Shown here: positions 35,942-45,101 of the stretch, one piece after another
Numbering within the stretch: position 1 is the stretch's first letter
Layout of the letters: the number at the start of each line of letters is the position of its first letter
DNA from: Devosia sp. 1566
GTDB taxonomy: Bacteria; Pseudomonadota; Alphaproteobacteria; Rhizobiales; Devosiaceae
NCBI RefSeq assembly: GCF_004005995.1
Contig: NZ_CP034767.1
Coordinates: 3,348,001-3,412,000, forward strand
DNA length: 64,000 nucleotides
Reading direction: 5' to 3'
Program-made: the position numbers and the translations under genes
Notes under the pieces: model-generated
The model's input: only the letters and a program-made list of their open reading frames with translations
The model's database searches: none
Told to the model about the DNA's origin: nothing

Positions 35942-37384
35942 ATGACTTCTTCTTCCGATCCAGTGCCGGACGATGCCACCGTCCTGCAGTCGAGGTTTCC
36001 CACCGCCTATTCCATCCTGTTCGGTTTCATCGTGCTGGTCGCAGCGCTGACGTGGATCATCCCAGCCGGGCAATATGAGCGGGTGGAGAACGAGGCGGTG
36101 GGTCGGACGGTCGCTGTAGCCGGTACATATACTGAGGTGCCGCCCAATCCGCAGGGTTTTCTCGACGCTATGCTCGCCCCCGTAGCCGGCTTCTATAACC
36201 CCGACAGCTATGCCGCCAACGCTATCGACGTGGCTTTGTTCGTGCTGTTCCTGGGCGGTTTCCTCGGCGTCGTGAATGCCACGGGTGCCATTGACACTGG
36301 TATCCGTGCGGCCATGACGAAGCTGCAGGGGCACGAAATCTGGATGATCCCGATCCTGATGTGCCTCTTCGCGCTTGGCGGCACCACCTTCGGTATGGCC
36401 GAAGAAACGCTGCCGTTCTATGCAATCCTGATCCCCGCAATGATCGCTGCGCGTTATGACGCCGTCACCGGGGTCGCCGTAATCCTGATCGGCGCAGGCA
36501 TCGGCGTACTCGGGTCGACCATCAACCCCTTCGCCACGGTCATCGGATCAGACGCGGCGGGGATCCCGTTTACCGACGGCATCGCGCTGCGTGTGGTGCT
36601 GCTAATCGGCGGGTTGGTGATATGTATCGCCTATGTCATGCGCTACGCCAGGCGTGTGCAGGCCGATCCCACCCGCTCCGTCGTCGCGCATCAGGCTGCG
36701 GCGTACCGTCGTCTCTTTTTGGCTGACGGAGAGGAGGCCGAAAACAAGCTAAGCACCACGCAGAGCATCGTCCTGGTCGTGTTTGCCCTCACCTTTGCGG
36801 TAATGATCTGGGGAGTCTCCTCACAGGATTGGTGGATGGCGCAGATGAGCGCGCTTTTCATTGGCGCCGCAATCGTCACAGGCATCATCGCCCGGCTAGG
36901 CGAAAAGCGGCTGACCGGAAGCTTCGTCGACGGCGCGCGAGATCTGCTGGGCGTCGCATTGGTGATCGGGCTGGCCCGCGGCATCGTGGTGATCATGGAA
37001 AACGGCCGGATCGCCGACACCATTCTGCACGCTGCCGAAAGCTCGCTTGGAAGTCTGGACAAACTCGCCTTCATCAATCTTATTTTCTGGATCGAGGTCG
37101 GGATGAGTTTCTTCGTGCCGTCTTCATCCGGTCTCGCCGTGCTGTCGATGCCAATTCTGGCACCGCTGGCGGACTTTGACGGAGTCGACCGCGCCCTCGT
37201 CGTCACTGCTTATCAATCCGCCAACGGCCTCGTTAACCTCATCAACCCCACTTTCGCGGTGGTCATCGGAGGGCTTGCCATGGCGCGAGTGCCTTATGAC
37301 CGCTGGCTCGTCTTCATCTGGCCTCTACTCCCGATCTTGGCCGTGTTCATCTCGGCGGCACTCAGCGTAGCCGCCATCCTCTGA
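35942..37384 (+). CDS. YfcC-family basic amino acid antiporter (ArcD role)
   Basis: A 480-aa membrane protein of the YfcC/DcuC group: about 12 hydrophobic segments, with [20 protein letters not shown] at the start, [20 protein letters not shown] and the conserved [30 protein letters not shown] near the end. Position ahead of arcA-arcB-arcC indicates exchange of arginine for ornithine. The start MTSSSDP at 35942 is preferred over a longer frame from 35825, which runs through the promoter. Confidence 0.85.
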   Translation: MTSSSDPVPDDATVLQSRFPTAYSILFGFIVLVAALTWIIPAGQYERVENEAVGRTVAVAGTYTEVPPNPQGFLDAMLAPVAGFYNPDSYAANAIDVALFVLFLGGFLGVVNATGAIDTGIRAAMTKLQGHEIWMIPILMCLFALGGTTFGMAEETLPFYAILIPAMIAARYDAVTGVAVILIGAGIGVLGSTINPFATVIGSDAAGIPFTDGIALRVVLLIGGLVICIAYVMRYARRVQADPTRSVVAHQAAAYRRLFLADGEEAENKLSTTQSIVLVVFALTFAVMIWGVSSQDWWMAQMSALFIGAAIVTGIIARLGEKRLTGSFVDGARDLLGVALVIGLARGIVVIMENGRIADTILHAAESSLGSLDKLAFINLIFWIEVGMSFFVPSSSGLAVLSMPILAPLADFDGVDRALVVTAYQSANGLVNLINPTFAVVIGGLAMARVPYDRWLVFIWPLLPILAVFISAALSVAAIL

Positions 37385-37409
37385 CTTCGGGGCTGTAAGG
37401 AGATATCCG

Positions 37410-38639
37410 ATGTCTGACACCAGCCTTGGCGTGCATTCCGAAACCGGCAAGTTGCGGCAGGTCATTGTGTGCCGTCCCGGCCTCGCGCACCGTCGTCTGA
37501 CGCCAGAGAACTGCGGCGAATTGCTGTTCGATGACGTGTTCTGGGTGAAACAGGCGCAGAGAGACCACGACGAGTTCGTGGCAGCCATGCGCAGCGAGGG
37601 GGTGGAGGTTTTCGATACCAACGACCTGCTGGCTGAGACCCTGAACATAGCGGCGGCCCGAAAATGGGTACTCGACTACCGCATTTCCGCAAATAATGTC
37701 GGCGTGGGTATGCAACGCGCCTTGCGCGAGTGGATGGACGAACTGCCGGGCGAGGAACTGGCGAAGTGGCTTATCGGCGGGCTGATTGTCGCCGACTTGC
37801 CGTTTCGCGCGACTGGGATGTTCGGCAGCTATCTGGGCCACTACGGCTTCATCCTTCCCCCCCTGCCGAACACTCTTTTCACTCGTGACAACTCGGCCTG
37901 GATTTACGGCGGGGTGACACTGAATCCGATGTATTGGCAGGCAAGGCGGCCCGAGACGCTGCTCACCGCTGCGATCTACCGCTTTCACCCGAGGTTCAGG
38001 GACCACGTCGAGTTCATCTGGGGCGATCCACTGCAAGATCATGGCCTGGCAACCTTGGAGGGTGGCGATCAGATGCCGGTGGGCAATGGCGTAGTGTTGG
38101 TCGGAATGGGCGAGCGAACCTCACCACAAGCGGTAGGCCTACTGGCTCAGGCGCTCTTCGAGCAGGGGCGCGCCGAGCATGTTGTCGCCTGCCAACTGCC
38201 GAAAATGCGAGCCGCGATGCACCTGGACACCGTACTCACTTTTTGCGGGGACAATGTCGTCACCTCCTTCAAGGAGGTGGCCGACGAAATGACTTGCTAT
38301 CATCTGCATCCGAGCAAGCTGGGCGACCCCTTGAGTATGTCGCACGATGACAGGCCGATGCTCGACGTCATTGCTGACGTCCTCGGATTCAAAACCCTGA
38401 ACGTGGTGCCGACGGGGGGCAAAGATCCATTCGAGAAATCGCGCGAGCAGTGGAATGACGGCAACAACGTGCTGGCGCTGCGGCCCGGTCTCGTCGTGGG
38501 CTATGACCGCAATGACGACACCAATGCGGCACTGCGCGCAGAAGGTATCGAGGTGCTCGAGATGCCTGGGGCTGAACTCGGGCGCGGGCGAGGCGGCAGC
38601 CGCTGCATGTCTTGTCCCACCATTCGCGACCCCGTCTGA
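37410..38639 (+). CDS. arcA: arginine deiminase
   Basis: Hydrolyses arginine to citrulline and ammonia, the first step of the anaerobic ADI pathway. The 409-aa protein has the family's [19 protein letters not shown] terminus, [37 protein letters not shown], and the catalytic Cys in [16 protein letters not shown] at the C terminus. AAGGAGATATCCG precedes the ATG. It lies 25 bp after the antiporter gene and 10 bp before arcB, in one operon. Confidence 0.95.
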   Translation: MSDTSLGVHSETGKLRQVIVCRPGLAHRRLTPENCGELLFDDVFWVKQAQRDHDEFVAAMRSEGVEVFDTNDLLAETLNIAAARKWVLDYRISANNVGVGMQRALREWMDELPGEELAKWLIGGLIVADLPFRATGMFGSYLGHYGFILPPLPNTLFTRDNSAWIYGGVTLNPMYWQARRPETLLTAAIYRFHPRFRDHVEFIWGDPLQDHGLATLEGGDQMPVGNGVVLVGMGERTSPQAVGLLAQALFEQGRAEHVVACQLPKMRAAMHLDTVLTFCGDNVVTSFKEVADEMTCYHLHPSKLGDPLSMSHDDRPMLDVIADVLGFKTLNVVPTGGKDPFEKSREQWNDGNNVLALRPGLVVGYDRNDDTNAALRAEGIEVLEMPGAELGRGRGGSRCMSCPTIRDPV

Positions 38640-38649
38640 GGAGAGAACC

Positions 38650-39651
38650 ATGGCTTTCAACCTAAAGAACCGCAATTTCCTGACCCTGCGCGACTTCACG
38701 CCAGACGAAATCCGCTTCTTGCTGAAGCTATCGGCCGACCTCAAGGCCGCAAAATATGCCGGCACCGAAGTTGAACGACTAGGCGGCAAGGAAATCGCGC
38801 TGATCTTTGAAAAGGACAGCACCAGAACCAGGATCGGGTTCGAAGTCGCCGCGCACGATCAGGGAGCTGCGGTCACCTACCTAGGCCCGACAGGTACCCA
38901 TGTAGGCTATAAGGAGTCGATGAAGGATACTGCCCGCGTGCTGGGTAGGGTCTATGACGCAATCGAATATCGTGGCTTTTCCCAAGGCATCGTAGAGGAT
39001 CTGGCCCGTCACGCCGGCGTTCCGGTTTATAACGGGCTCACTGACGAGTTCCATCCTACTCAAATCCTCGCTGATTTCCTGACAATGCAGGAGCACGCCG
39101 AGAAGCCGCTGCGCGAAGTTGCATATTGCTTCCTTGGCGACGCCGGCAACAATATGGGCGACAGCCTGCTTATCGGCGGCGCCAAAATGGGCATGGACGT
39201 GCGATTGTGTGCCCCAGAAAGTCTGTGGCCGACTCCCGCGATCCGCGACGACGCCGAGGCCATTGCGCAACAAACCGGCGCCTCAATAATGATGACAGAT
39301 GACGTGGCCAAGGCCGTGAAAGATGTGGATTTCGTCTACACCGACGTGTGGGTCTCGATGGGCGACAGCGCCGACAAGTGGGGTGAGCGGATCCAACTGC
39401 TCAAACCTTACCAAGTCACGAGGCAGGTGATGGAAATGACCGGCAATCCACGTGCACGATTCATGCACTGCTTGCCCGCCTTCCACAACACGGAGACCCA
39501 GGTCGGCCAGCAAATCCATAAGGAATTCGGCATCCGCGAGATGGAGGTGACCGATGAGGTGTTCGAGAGCCCGGCATCCATTGTATTCGACCAGGCCGAA
39601 AACCGGATGCACACCATCAAGGCCGTTCTCGTCGCGACGTTGGGGAACTAG
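38650..39651 (+). CDS. arcB: ornithine carbamoyltransferase, catabolic
   Basis: Splits citrulline with phosphate into ornithine and carbamoyl phosphate. In 333 aa it shows the carbamoyl-phosphate motif [25 protein letters not shown], and the ornithine-side [15 protein letters not shown]. The latter (rather than the shorter anabolic HCLPAHR form) and the gene order point to the catabolic enzyme. The start is ATG 38650, after GAGGAGAGAACC. Confidence 0.94.
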   Translation: MAFNLKNRNFLTLRDFTPDEIRFLLKLSADLKAAKYAGTEVERLGGKEIALIFEKDSTRTRIGFEVAAHDQGAAVTYLGPTGTHVGYKESMKDTARVLGRVYDAIEYRGFSQGIVEDLARHAGVPVYNGLTDEFHPTQILADFLTMQEHAEKPLREVAYCFLGDAGNNMGDSLLIGGAKMGMDVRLCAPESLWPTPAIRDDAEAIAQQTGASIMMTDDVAKAVKDVDFVYTDVWVSMGDSADKWGERIQLLKPYQVTRQVMEMTGNPRARFMHCLPAFHNTETQVGQQIHKEFGIREMEVTDEVFESPASIVFDQAENRMHTIKAVLVATLGN

Positions 39652-39654
39652 GCC

Positions 39655-40584
39655 ATGCTCGTCGTAGCCGCCCTTGGTGGCAACGCGCTGTTGCAACGCA
39701 ATCAATCGCTGACCGCGGAGAACCAGCGCGCAAATGCCCGGATTGCGGCCAAGGCACTGGCACAAATTGTGCAGGCTGGGCACCAACTCGTGGTAACCCA
39801 CGGCAATGGGCCGCAGGTCGGCCTGTTGGCATTGCAAGGTGCGGCATACAAGCCAGATGAAGCCTATCCCCTGGACATTCTGGGCGCAGAAACAGGCGGC
39901 ATGATAGGCTATTTGATTGAACAGGAACTCGAAAACGCGCTGAACCATTCCCGAGCCGTGGCGACATTGTTGACGCAGGTGGTCGTTGATCCCAACGATC
40001 CAGCATTCAGCCGGCCAACAAAATTCATCGGGCAGGTCTACAGCCGCCAGGAGGCCGAAGCTCGGGCCCGGGCCGCCGGGTGGAGCATTGCCGCAGATGG
40101 CGAACACTGGCGCCGCGTTGTCGCTTCGCCCCGGCCGCTTGAAATTCCTGACCTCCGTGTCCTGCGGCTACTGCTGGAGCAGGACGTAATCGTGATCTGC
40201 TCGGGCGGCGGCGGTATCCCGGTCAGACGCCTGCCGGACGGCAGTCTGTCTGGCATCGAGGCCGTGATTGACAAGGATGCGGCAAGTGCCCTGCTGGCTC
40301 GCGAACTGGGTGCGGACGCATTGCTGCTATTGACTGACGTTGTCGCCGTAATGCGCGATTTCGGTACACCCTATCAAAATTCTATCAGCATGATCACGCC
40401 TCAAGAGGCGCTGCAGCTGTACCTGCCTGCCGGATCTATGGGGCCCAAAGTTACCGCTGCCGCCGAATTTGCTGCTGCCACTGGCGGCCTCTCCGGAATT
40501 GGGCGTTTGGATCAGGCGACCGACATTTTAGCCGGCCGCGCCGGTACTCAAATTTCTTCCAAGGCGGGAGGAGCAGCGCTGTGA
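39655..40584 (+). CDS. arcC: carbamate kinase
   Basis: Transfers phosphate from carbamoyl phosphate to ADP, giving the ATP yield of the pathway. The 309-aa amino-acid-kinase fold protein has VAALGGNALLQRNQ, VVTHGNGPQVGLLALQ, VICSGGGGIPVRR, EAVIDKDAASALLA and GSMGPKVTAAAEFA. It starts 3 bp after arcB and is the last gene before IS debris, so the operon's 3' boundary is set by the insertion. Confidence 0.94.
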   Translation: MLVVAALGGNALLQRNQSLTAENQRANARIAAKALAQIVQAGHQLVVTHGNGPQVGLLALQGAAYKPDEAYPLDILGAETGGMIGYLIEQELENALNHSRAVATLLTQVVVDPNDPAFSRPTKFIGQVYSRQEAEARARAAGWSIAADGEHWRRVVASPRPLEIPDLRVLRLLLEQDVIVICSGGGGIPVRRLPDGSLSGIEAVIDKDAASALLARELGADALLLLTDVVAVMRDFGTPYQNSISMITPQEALQLYLPAGSMGPKVTAAAEFAAATGGLSGIGRLDQATDILAGRAGTQISSKAGGAAL

Positions 40585-40663
40585 ACGAGATCCAAAGAAC
40601 GACATGTTGATTGTCACCGAGATCTGACCCTCTAGTGGAGTGGGCCCTTCGGGCCGGACGCAA

Positions 40664-41145
40664 TCAGCTTGCATCTCTGACCATGAGGCGGGCGTGTTGA
40701 TCCTCGAAATGCACTGGGCTGAGATAGCCTAGGGCTGAATGGAGCCTTCGGCCATTGTAGATCTGGTCAATGAATCGGGGAAGGTGTTCGACCACATCAG
40801 CAAACGTCTCGAACTCCATCGAGTAGACGCCCTCAACCTTGAGCGTCTTCATGAAGCTCTCCGCTTTGGCGTTGTCATAGTGGTTTCCTCTTCGTCCCAT
40901 CGAACCAACAAGGCCGTTGGCGACCAGGGATTGCCGATAGGCGCCAGCCGCGTATTGCGATCCGCGATCCGAGTGGTGAAGGCAACCAGGCGGCGGTTTG
41001 CGCCCCTCGAAGGCGCTATGGAGCGCTGACAGAGTCAGCCGAGCATCTATGGATCGGCTGATGGCATAGCCCACCACGCGGCGTGACCAGGCATCGAGGA
41101 CGATGGCAACATAGACGAAGCCGCCGATGACGGCGACATAGGTTC
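40664..41145 (-). pseudogene. IS3-family transposase, 5'-truncated fragment
   Basis: The reverse strand encodes the C-terminal half of an Orf[42 protein letters not shown] and [20 protein letters not shown], i.e. the second and third acidic residues of the DDE core. The N-terminal part with the first Asp is absent: similarity starts abruptly near 41145. The sequence up to about 40610 probably holds the old element's right end. Confidence 0.8.
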
Positions 41146-41385
41146 TTTAATTGATCGCGCGCGCTCGGTGAGTTTGTCGCGTGTATCGGTCACCTGCAAG
41201 GTTCTTTCCGAAGTGTGCCAGTTTATGACGCTTCATCTCGGCATCCAAGGCTCCGATCGCCCTAGGTGATATTCGCGATGCAACTGGTGCTCGCAGGTAG
41301 ATCTCCCGGGCTTGGATCGGCTGCCTGCCGCTCTGACCGATACGGCAACTGTTTGAGCGCTGCTTGCTGCGCTCTATTTCTCTCC

Positions 41386-42004
41386 TCAGGCCTCCTTTAC
41401 ATCAAAGACGGTGCCGTCGCGCCATAGCGCATGCATGATGACCGACAGTTTCCGGGCAAGGGCAACCACGGCTTTTTTGTGGCTGGTTCGTCGTTTCAGT
41501 GCGAGGGCCCAATCCTTCAAGTGCTGCCCCTTTCCCGACCTGGCGCGACACAGCAGGCTATTGGCTGCCTCATAAAGAACGGTTCGCAGCATGCGGTCGC
41601 CGCGGCGCGAGATACGTCCCCCATAGTCCATCTTCCCAGATTGATACCGTCGTGATGTGAGGCCGATATAGGCCCCAACCGAGCGCGATCGCCGGAAGCG
41701 TTCAGGGGTGTCGATGGTCGCAACAAACGTAACCCACTAACGGCACCAACACCTGGGATCGTCATGAGGCGTCGGCACGCCTCGTCCTTTCGCGCATCGC
41801 CAAGCATCACCTTCGACAACTGCGCTGCCTGACGCAACGCCTCGGTCCGCAAACGAAGCAGGGGAAGAATGATGTCGCCGAGCATCGGTGCACGGTTGAT
41901 CGCCTCCTGAACACGCTGCTCGTAGGTACTCAGTTGCTTGGGGAGGCGAACACCAAAGCTTGCCAGAAGCCCCCGGATCGTATTCTCGACATTCATCCGG
42001 GATT
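41386..42004 (-). pseudogene. IS110-family transposase remnant, frameshifted
   Basis: Two frames together encode the C-terminal two thirds of an IS110-type transposase: first SRMNVENTIRGLLASFGVRL ... RLMTIPGVGAVS (from about 42000 to 41735), then after a frameshift SVGAYIGLTSRRYQSGKMDY, GGRISRRGDRMLRTVLYEAA and KLSVIMHALWRDG (ending at 41386). GVGAVS and the RRGD motif are typical of the transposase_20 domain. The N terminus was cut off by the IS3-type element inserted at 42005. 41146-41385 holds no gene. Confidence 0.75.
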
Positions 42005-42039
42005 TTGGTCTGCCCCGCATTGGCGGTCCGGGATTATTG

Positions 42040-42897
42040 TTAATGCATAATTGGGCTTGATGCCACCGTGGGAGGGGTTGATCCACTCTGGGGTGGCGGC
42101 CATGAGATGGCCTCTGGTGCGGGTGGCTTATAGCCGAGCGATGAATGGGGTCGGGTGGTATTGTAGTGCTGGCGCCATTGTTCGATGACGATCTGCGCCT
42201 CCTTGAGCGTGTAGAAGATTTCGCCATCGAGCAGTTCATCACGCAGTCTGGCATTGAAGCTCTCGCAATAGCCATTCTCCCAGGGACTACCCGGCATGAT
42301 GTAGGCGGTCCTGGCGCCAACGGCAGCGATCCAGTCCCGGACAGTCTTGGCGATGAACTCGGGGCCATTGTCTGAACGAATATGCCCAGGCGCTCCGCGC
42401 AGGATGAACAGGTCGGTGAGTACATCAACGACGTCGACCGCCTTGAGCCTGCGACTGATCCTGATGGCCAGGCATTCCCTGGTGAACTCGTCGATGACGT
42501 TGAGCATGCGGAACTTCCGGCCATTGTGGGTTCTGTCCTCGACAAAGTCATAGGACCAGACGTGATTGGAGTGCTCGGGCCGCAGCCGGATGCAGGCTCC
42601 GTCATTGAGCCAGAGCCGCCCGCGTTTGGGTTGCTTTGGTGGAACCTTGAGCCCCTCTCGCCGCCAGATCCGCTCCACCCGCTTGTGGTTCACCACCCAT
42701 CCAGCGCGATGCAGCATCGCCGTGATCCGACGATAGCCATACCGGCCATACTGGGTGGCAAGCTCGATGATGTCGGCCGTCAGAGCCGCTTCATCGTCGC
42801 GGGTTTGGGGAGCCGGGCGCTGGGTGGATCGATGCTGGCCCAGAACCCGGCAGGCTCGCCGCTGCGAGATCCCAAACCGGGCAACAACATGATCCAC
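42040..42897 (-). CDS. IS3-family transposase OrfB
   Basis: A 285-aa integrase-core protein with HTH_21 (QYGRYGYRRITAMLHRAGWV) and the DDE domain: Asp in VWSYDFVEDRTHNGRKF, Asp in IRSDNGPEF and Glu in PWENGYCESFNARLRDELL. All three catalytic residues are present, so it may be functional. GTG 42897 is a nominal start; the frame is open upstream into the end of orfA. Production as an OrfAB fusion by -1 frameshifting near GGGAAAC (about 42930) is likely. Confidence 0.9.
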   Translation of the reverse strand: MDHVVARFGISQRRACRVLGQHRSTQRPAPQTRDDEAALTADIIELATQYGRYGYRRITAMLHRAGWVVNHKRVERIWRREGLKVPPKQPKRGRLWLNDGACIRLRPEHSNHVWSYDFVEDRTHNGRKFRMLNVIDEFTRECLAIRISRRLKAVDVVDVLTDLFILRGAPGHIRSDNGPEFIAKTVRDWIAAVGARTAYIMPGSPWENGYCESFNARLRDELLDGEIFYTLKEAQIVIEQWRQHYNTTRPHSSLGYKPPAPEAISWPPPQSGSTPPTVASSPIMH

Positions 42898-42920
42898 ACA
42901 AGCACGGCGGCGAGCGGGGC

Positions 42921-43199
42921 TTAGAAGTTTCCCCGGGCGGCCTCCGCCAGCACCATCTTGTCCAGGGTCAGGTCCGATACGGCCCGGCGCAACCGCGCAT
43001 TCTCGGCCTCGAGCTCTTTAAGCCGCTTCACCTGGTCGCCCTTGAGGCCACCATACTCCTTGCGCCAGCGATAATACGAGACTTCCGTCACCGCTATCGC
43101 CGGGGCAGCTTCCGCCACCGTCTTCCCCTGCGAAGTCAGCACGTCAACCTGACGAAGCTTGGCGACAATCTCTTCAGCCGTAGGCCGTTTCCTGGGCAT
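42921..43199 (-). CDS. IS3-family transposase OrfA
   Basis: A 92-aa helix-turn-helix protein: RKRPTAEEIVAKLRQVDVL, the HTH around VAEAAPAIAVTEVSYYRWRK, then a leucine-zipper-like ELEAENARLRRAVSDLTLDK. The start ATG 43199 has GGAAAGG eight bases upstream. It ends AARGNF, where the frameshift to orfB occurs. Confidence 0.9.
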   Translation of the reverse strand: MPRKRPTAEEIVAKLRQVDVLTSQGKTVAEAAPAIAVTEVSYYRWRKEYGGLKGDQVKRLKELEAENARLRRAVSDLTLDKMVLAEAARGNF

Positions 43200-43268
43200 C
43201 TGCATATCCTTTCCAAATGGGAGCTTCCCATACTTCAAAAAGGACCACTTCTGTGGGGGCAGACCAAT

Positions 43269-43343
43269 TTCATGCCTGCCACCACGCGCTTCCTCGATGG
43301 CTTCCTGCCCTGGATCCGCAAAACACTCGACAGCAAGGATTGA
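43269..43343 (+). pseudogene. C-terminal end of a gene cut by the IS3 element
   Basis: Immediately after the right inverted repeat, a frame reads MPATTRFLDGFLPWIRKTLD SKD and stops at a TGA that overlaps the TTG start of the next gene. This coupling shows that a larger upstream gene existed and lost its 5' part to the insertion. Family not recognised. Confidence 0.45.
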
Positions 43344-43861
43344 CGACGACTGCCAAACTGCATGTTCGCGAAGGTGGACAGGACCTGTTCTACAGCTACG
43401 CCGATCTTATGGCTTTTCACGGCTTCGGCTTTCCCGGTGGCGTTGCACATGGCTTCAAAGTGCTGGAGCGTGCCCTGCCACTGCTGGCGGGGGGCGAGGC
43501 GCCGGAGCGCCGGGAAATCCACATCCAAACCGCTTTTCGTGGCCCGGGAGCGCGCGACGCCTTCGAGATGGTCACACGCTCGCTGACGGAAAACCGGTAT
43601 CTGGTGGATGCGGCGCTGGAACGCCCCGACCTGGGCGAAACCCTGGAGCGCTATATCTTCGTGCTGAGCTACCGCGGCACCACCGTCCGTCTGCAACTTC
43701 GCGAAGGGCTGGTGCGGGATGAGTTCATCGCGCTCGGGCGCAAGGCCGATCGAACGGCCGAGGAGGAGTTGCGACTGACTTATCTCAAACAAGAGATGGC
43801 AGAGCGTTTATTGGCGACCGCCGCAGCTAAAGTGTACGACGTCACATACAGTTCCAGCTGA
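43340..43861 (+). CDS. FmdE-like uncharacterised protein
   Basis: A 173-aa protein from TTG 43340, which overlaps the stop of the truncated upstream gene. It resembles the FmdE fold: the segment LMAFHGFGFPGGVAHGFKVL recalls FHGHxxPG...G, followed by REIHIQTAFRGPGARDAFEM. The usual second His and the Cys of metal-binding FmdE proteins are missing (Phe-Gly-Phe instead), so a metal or cofactor role is doubtful. Its operon partner was destroyed by the IS, so expression is uncertain. Confidence 0.45.
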   Translation: MTTTAKLHVREGGQDLFYSYADLMAFHGFGFPGGVAHGFKVLERALPLLAGGEAPERREIHIQTAFRGPGARDAFEMVTRSLTENRYLVDAALERPDLGETLERYIFVLSYRGTTVRLQLREGLVRDEFIALGRKADRTAEEELRLTYLKQEMAERLLATAAAKVYDVTYSSS

Positions 43862-44113
43862 GGGATATCAGGCGCAATCCTACGGCAGGATTGGGGACGT
43901 GACGAAAACTCTCCGGACAGCCCTTAAGGGGTAGGCTCCGGACCGGCATCTTTGGGGTGGAATGCGGACAGGCGGCTCGTGGACAGGAATGCCACCAAAG
44001 CAGTCATAGCTCTGCTAGCGCGATCACACGTCAAATATTCTGAGGGACATGAGACGGATCGATGAAGTCCATCTGGAGTATCCCTTTGCCGGCGCTGAAA
44101 TTCTACCTTGTGA
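43862..44113. other. intergenic: hairpin and repeat copy
   Basis: A perfect 7-bp stem, CAATCCT-ACGGC-AGGATTG (43875-43893), lies 13 bp after the FmdE-like gene; there is no T-run, so a terminator is only possible. GGCTCCGGACCGGCATC, TTTGGGGTGGAATGCGGA (43934-43973) is a second copy of the repeat at 17786-17825. Confidence 0.45.
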
Positions 44114-45037
44114 TCAAACCACCAGACCTGCGGTATGCTGCCTCACGATGGCGCACAGCGCATCGGCCATGGGCGAGATAGGGTTGCGTCTCGACGTTAG
44201 AAGGTGAAGCGGGCGCCAAATCGATAGGCTCTTTACCGGTAAGAAGGCTAATCGATCGTCTCCCAGTGCCGTAGCTGCAAGCCGTGGGAGGAAGGCAACG
44301 CCAAGATTTTGTTCAACCATCATCAACTGCGCAATTGTAGAGAATGCTTTCAACTGGCCTGTAAGAAGCTGGCGCGGAAACATAGGGGAGCTCTCGAGCA
44401 ATCTCGAAATCCCTGTCTCAGCCATGAGCGAAATTATTGTTTCGCCTTCAAGCATTCCGAAATCGACCTGTCGCAAACGGGCCAGTGGGTTATCTCGGCT
44501 ACAAACGAGGCAGACCTCGTCGCGACCGATTTCTTCAGCGACAAGCTCGGCGGTGGGCTGCCAGCGCGAGGCAACAGCAAAGTCAACTTCGCGTTCCAAA
44601 ATGCGCGCCTCGATACGGCCGGCGACGTCGTCCGACACTGCGATTCTGATACGGGGATGCACCAGCCGGAATTCTCGAATTGCGGGCAGGAGTAGGGTCT
44701 TAATCAGCGAGGGCGCTCCAGCCACTGCTATTTCGCTGCCACCTTGATCCCCTGCAAGCTGCAGGTCGCGCAAGGCTCTCCCATGAATGGACAGGAGATG
44801 CCGACATTCGTCCGCGAAGCGCTCTCCCGCAGGGGTTAGTCTTACCGGTCGCGTGCTGCGATCAAAGAGTAAAGTCCCGGCGTGCTGCTCGACTTGCTGC
44901 ACCGCCTGGGTAACGGCGGAGATCGCAATGCGCAGCCTTGCTGCGGCTGCACTGAACGATCGCTCCTCCGCCACGGCCAGCACAGCACGATAATGTCGCA
45001 CGCTGATATTCGCATGTTCCGAAAATATCTTCTCCAT
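44114..45037 (-). CDS. LysR-family transcriptional regulator
   Basis: A 307-aa LysR regulator: helix-turn-helix in residues about 15-75 (YRAVLAVAEERSFSAAAARL; AISAVTQAVQQVEQHAGTLL), then the effector domain (SEIAVAGAPSLIKTLLLPAI; NLGVAFLPRLAA). It is divergent from the FAD/Fe-S dehydrogenase gene, 64 bp apart, with an inverted repeat touching its own start codon. That dehydrogenase gene is the probable target. Confidence 0.88.
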   Translation of the reverse strand: MEKIFSEHANISVRHYRAVLAVAEERSFSAAAARLRIAISAVTQAVQQVEQHAGTLLFDRSTRPVRLTPAGERFADECRHLLSIHGRALRDLQLAGDQGGSEIAVAGAPSLIKTLLLPAIREFRLVHPRIRIAVSDDVAGRIEARILEREVDFAVASRWQPTAELVAEEIGRDEVCLVCSRDNPLARLRQVDFGMLEGETIISLMAETGISRLLESSPMFPRQLLTGQLKAFSTIAQLMMVEQNLGVAFLPRLAATALGDDRLAFLPVKSLSIWRPLHLLTSRRNPISPMADALCAIVRQHTAGLVV

Positions 45038-45054
45038 ATTCGATATTTACGAAT
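45038..45054. promoter_or_regulatory. inverted repeat, candidate LysR box
   Basis: ATTCGATATTTACGAAT: 5-bp perfect arms around 7 bp, containing T-N11-A. It directly abuts the LysR start codon and lies about 50 bp before the dehydrogenase gene. Confidence 0.55.
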
Positions 45055-45101
45055 AACACCTGATTGCAGCAATACGGAATGGCATCAAGGATAGTTGCTC
45101 C

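Larger units (their letters stand above)
42005..43267 (-). mobile_element. IS3-family insertion sequence (about 1.26 kb)
   Basis: Bounded by imperfect inverted repeats: left TTGGTCTGCCCC...GGTCC (42005-42030), right end the complement of GGACC...GGGGGCAGACCAA (43242-43267). It contains orfA and orfB on the minus strand. Clear target-site duplications are not seen (ATT on the left, TTT on the right), suggesting that one side was later rearranged. It interrupts the IS110 remnant on the left and a separate operon on the right. Confidence 0.75.

Noticed and set aside
40640..40655. GC hairpin GGCCC-TTC-GGGCC after arcC as a terminator
   Set aside because: No T-run follows and it lies in the likely end of an IS fragment.
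41517..42605. 362-residue minus frame across the IS110/IS3 junction
   Set aside because: Only its middle (IS110 part) is coding; the start is a shadow of the IS3 OrfB.
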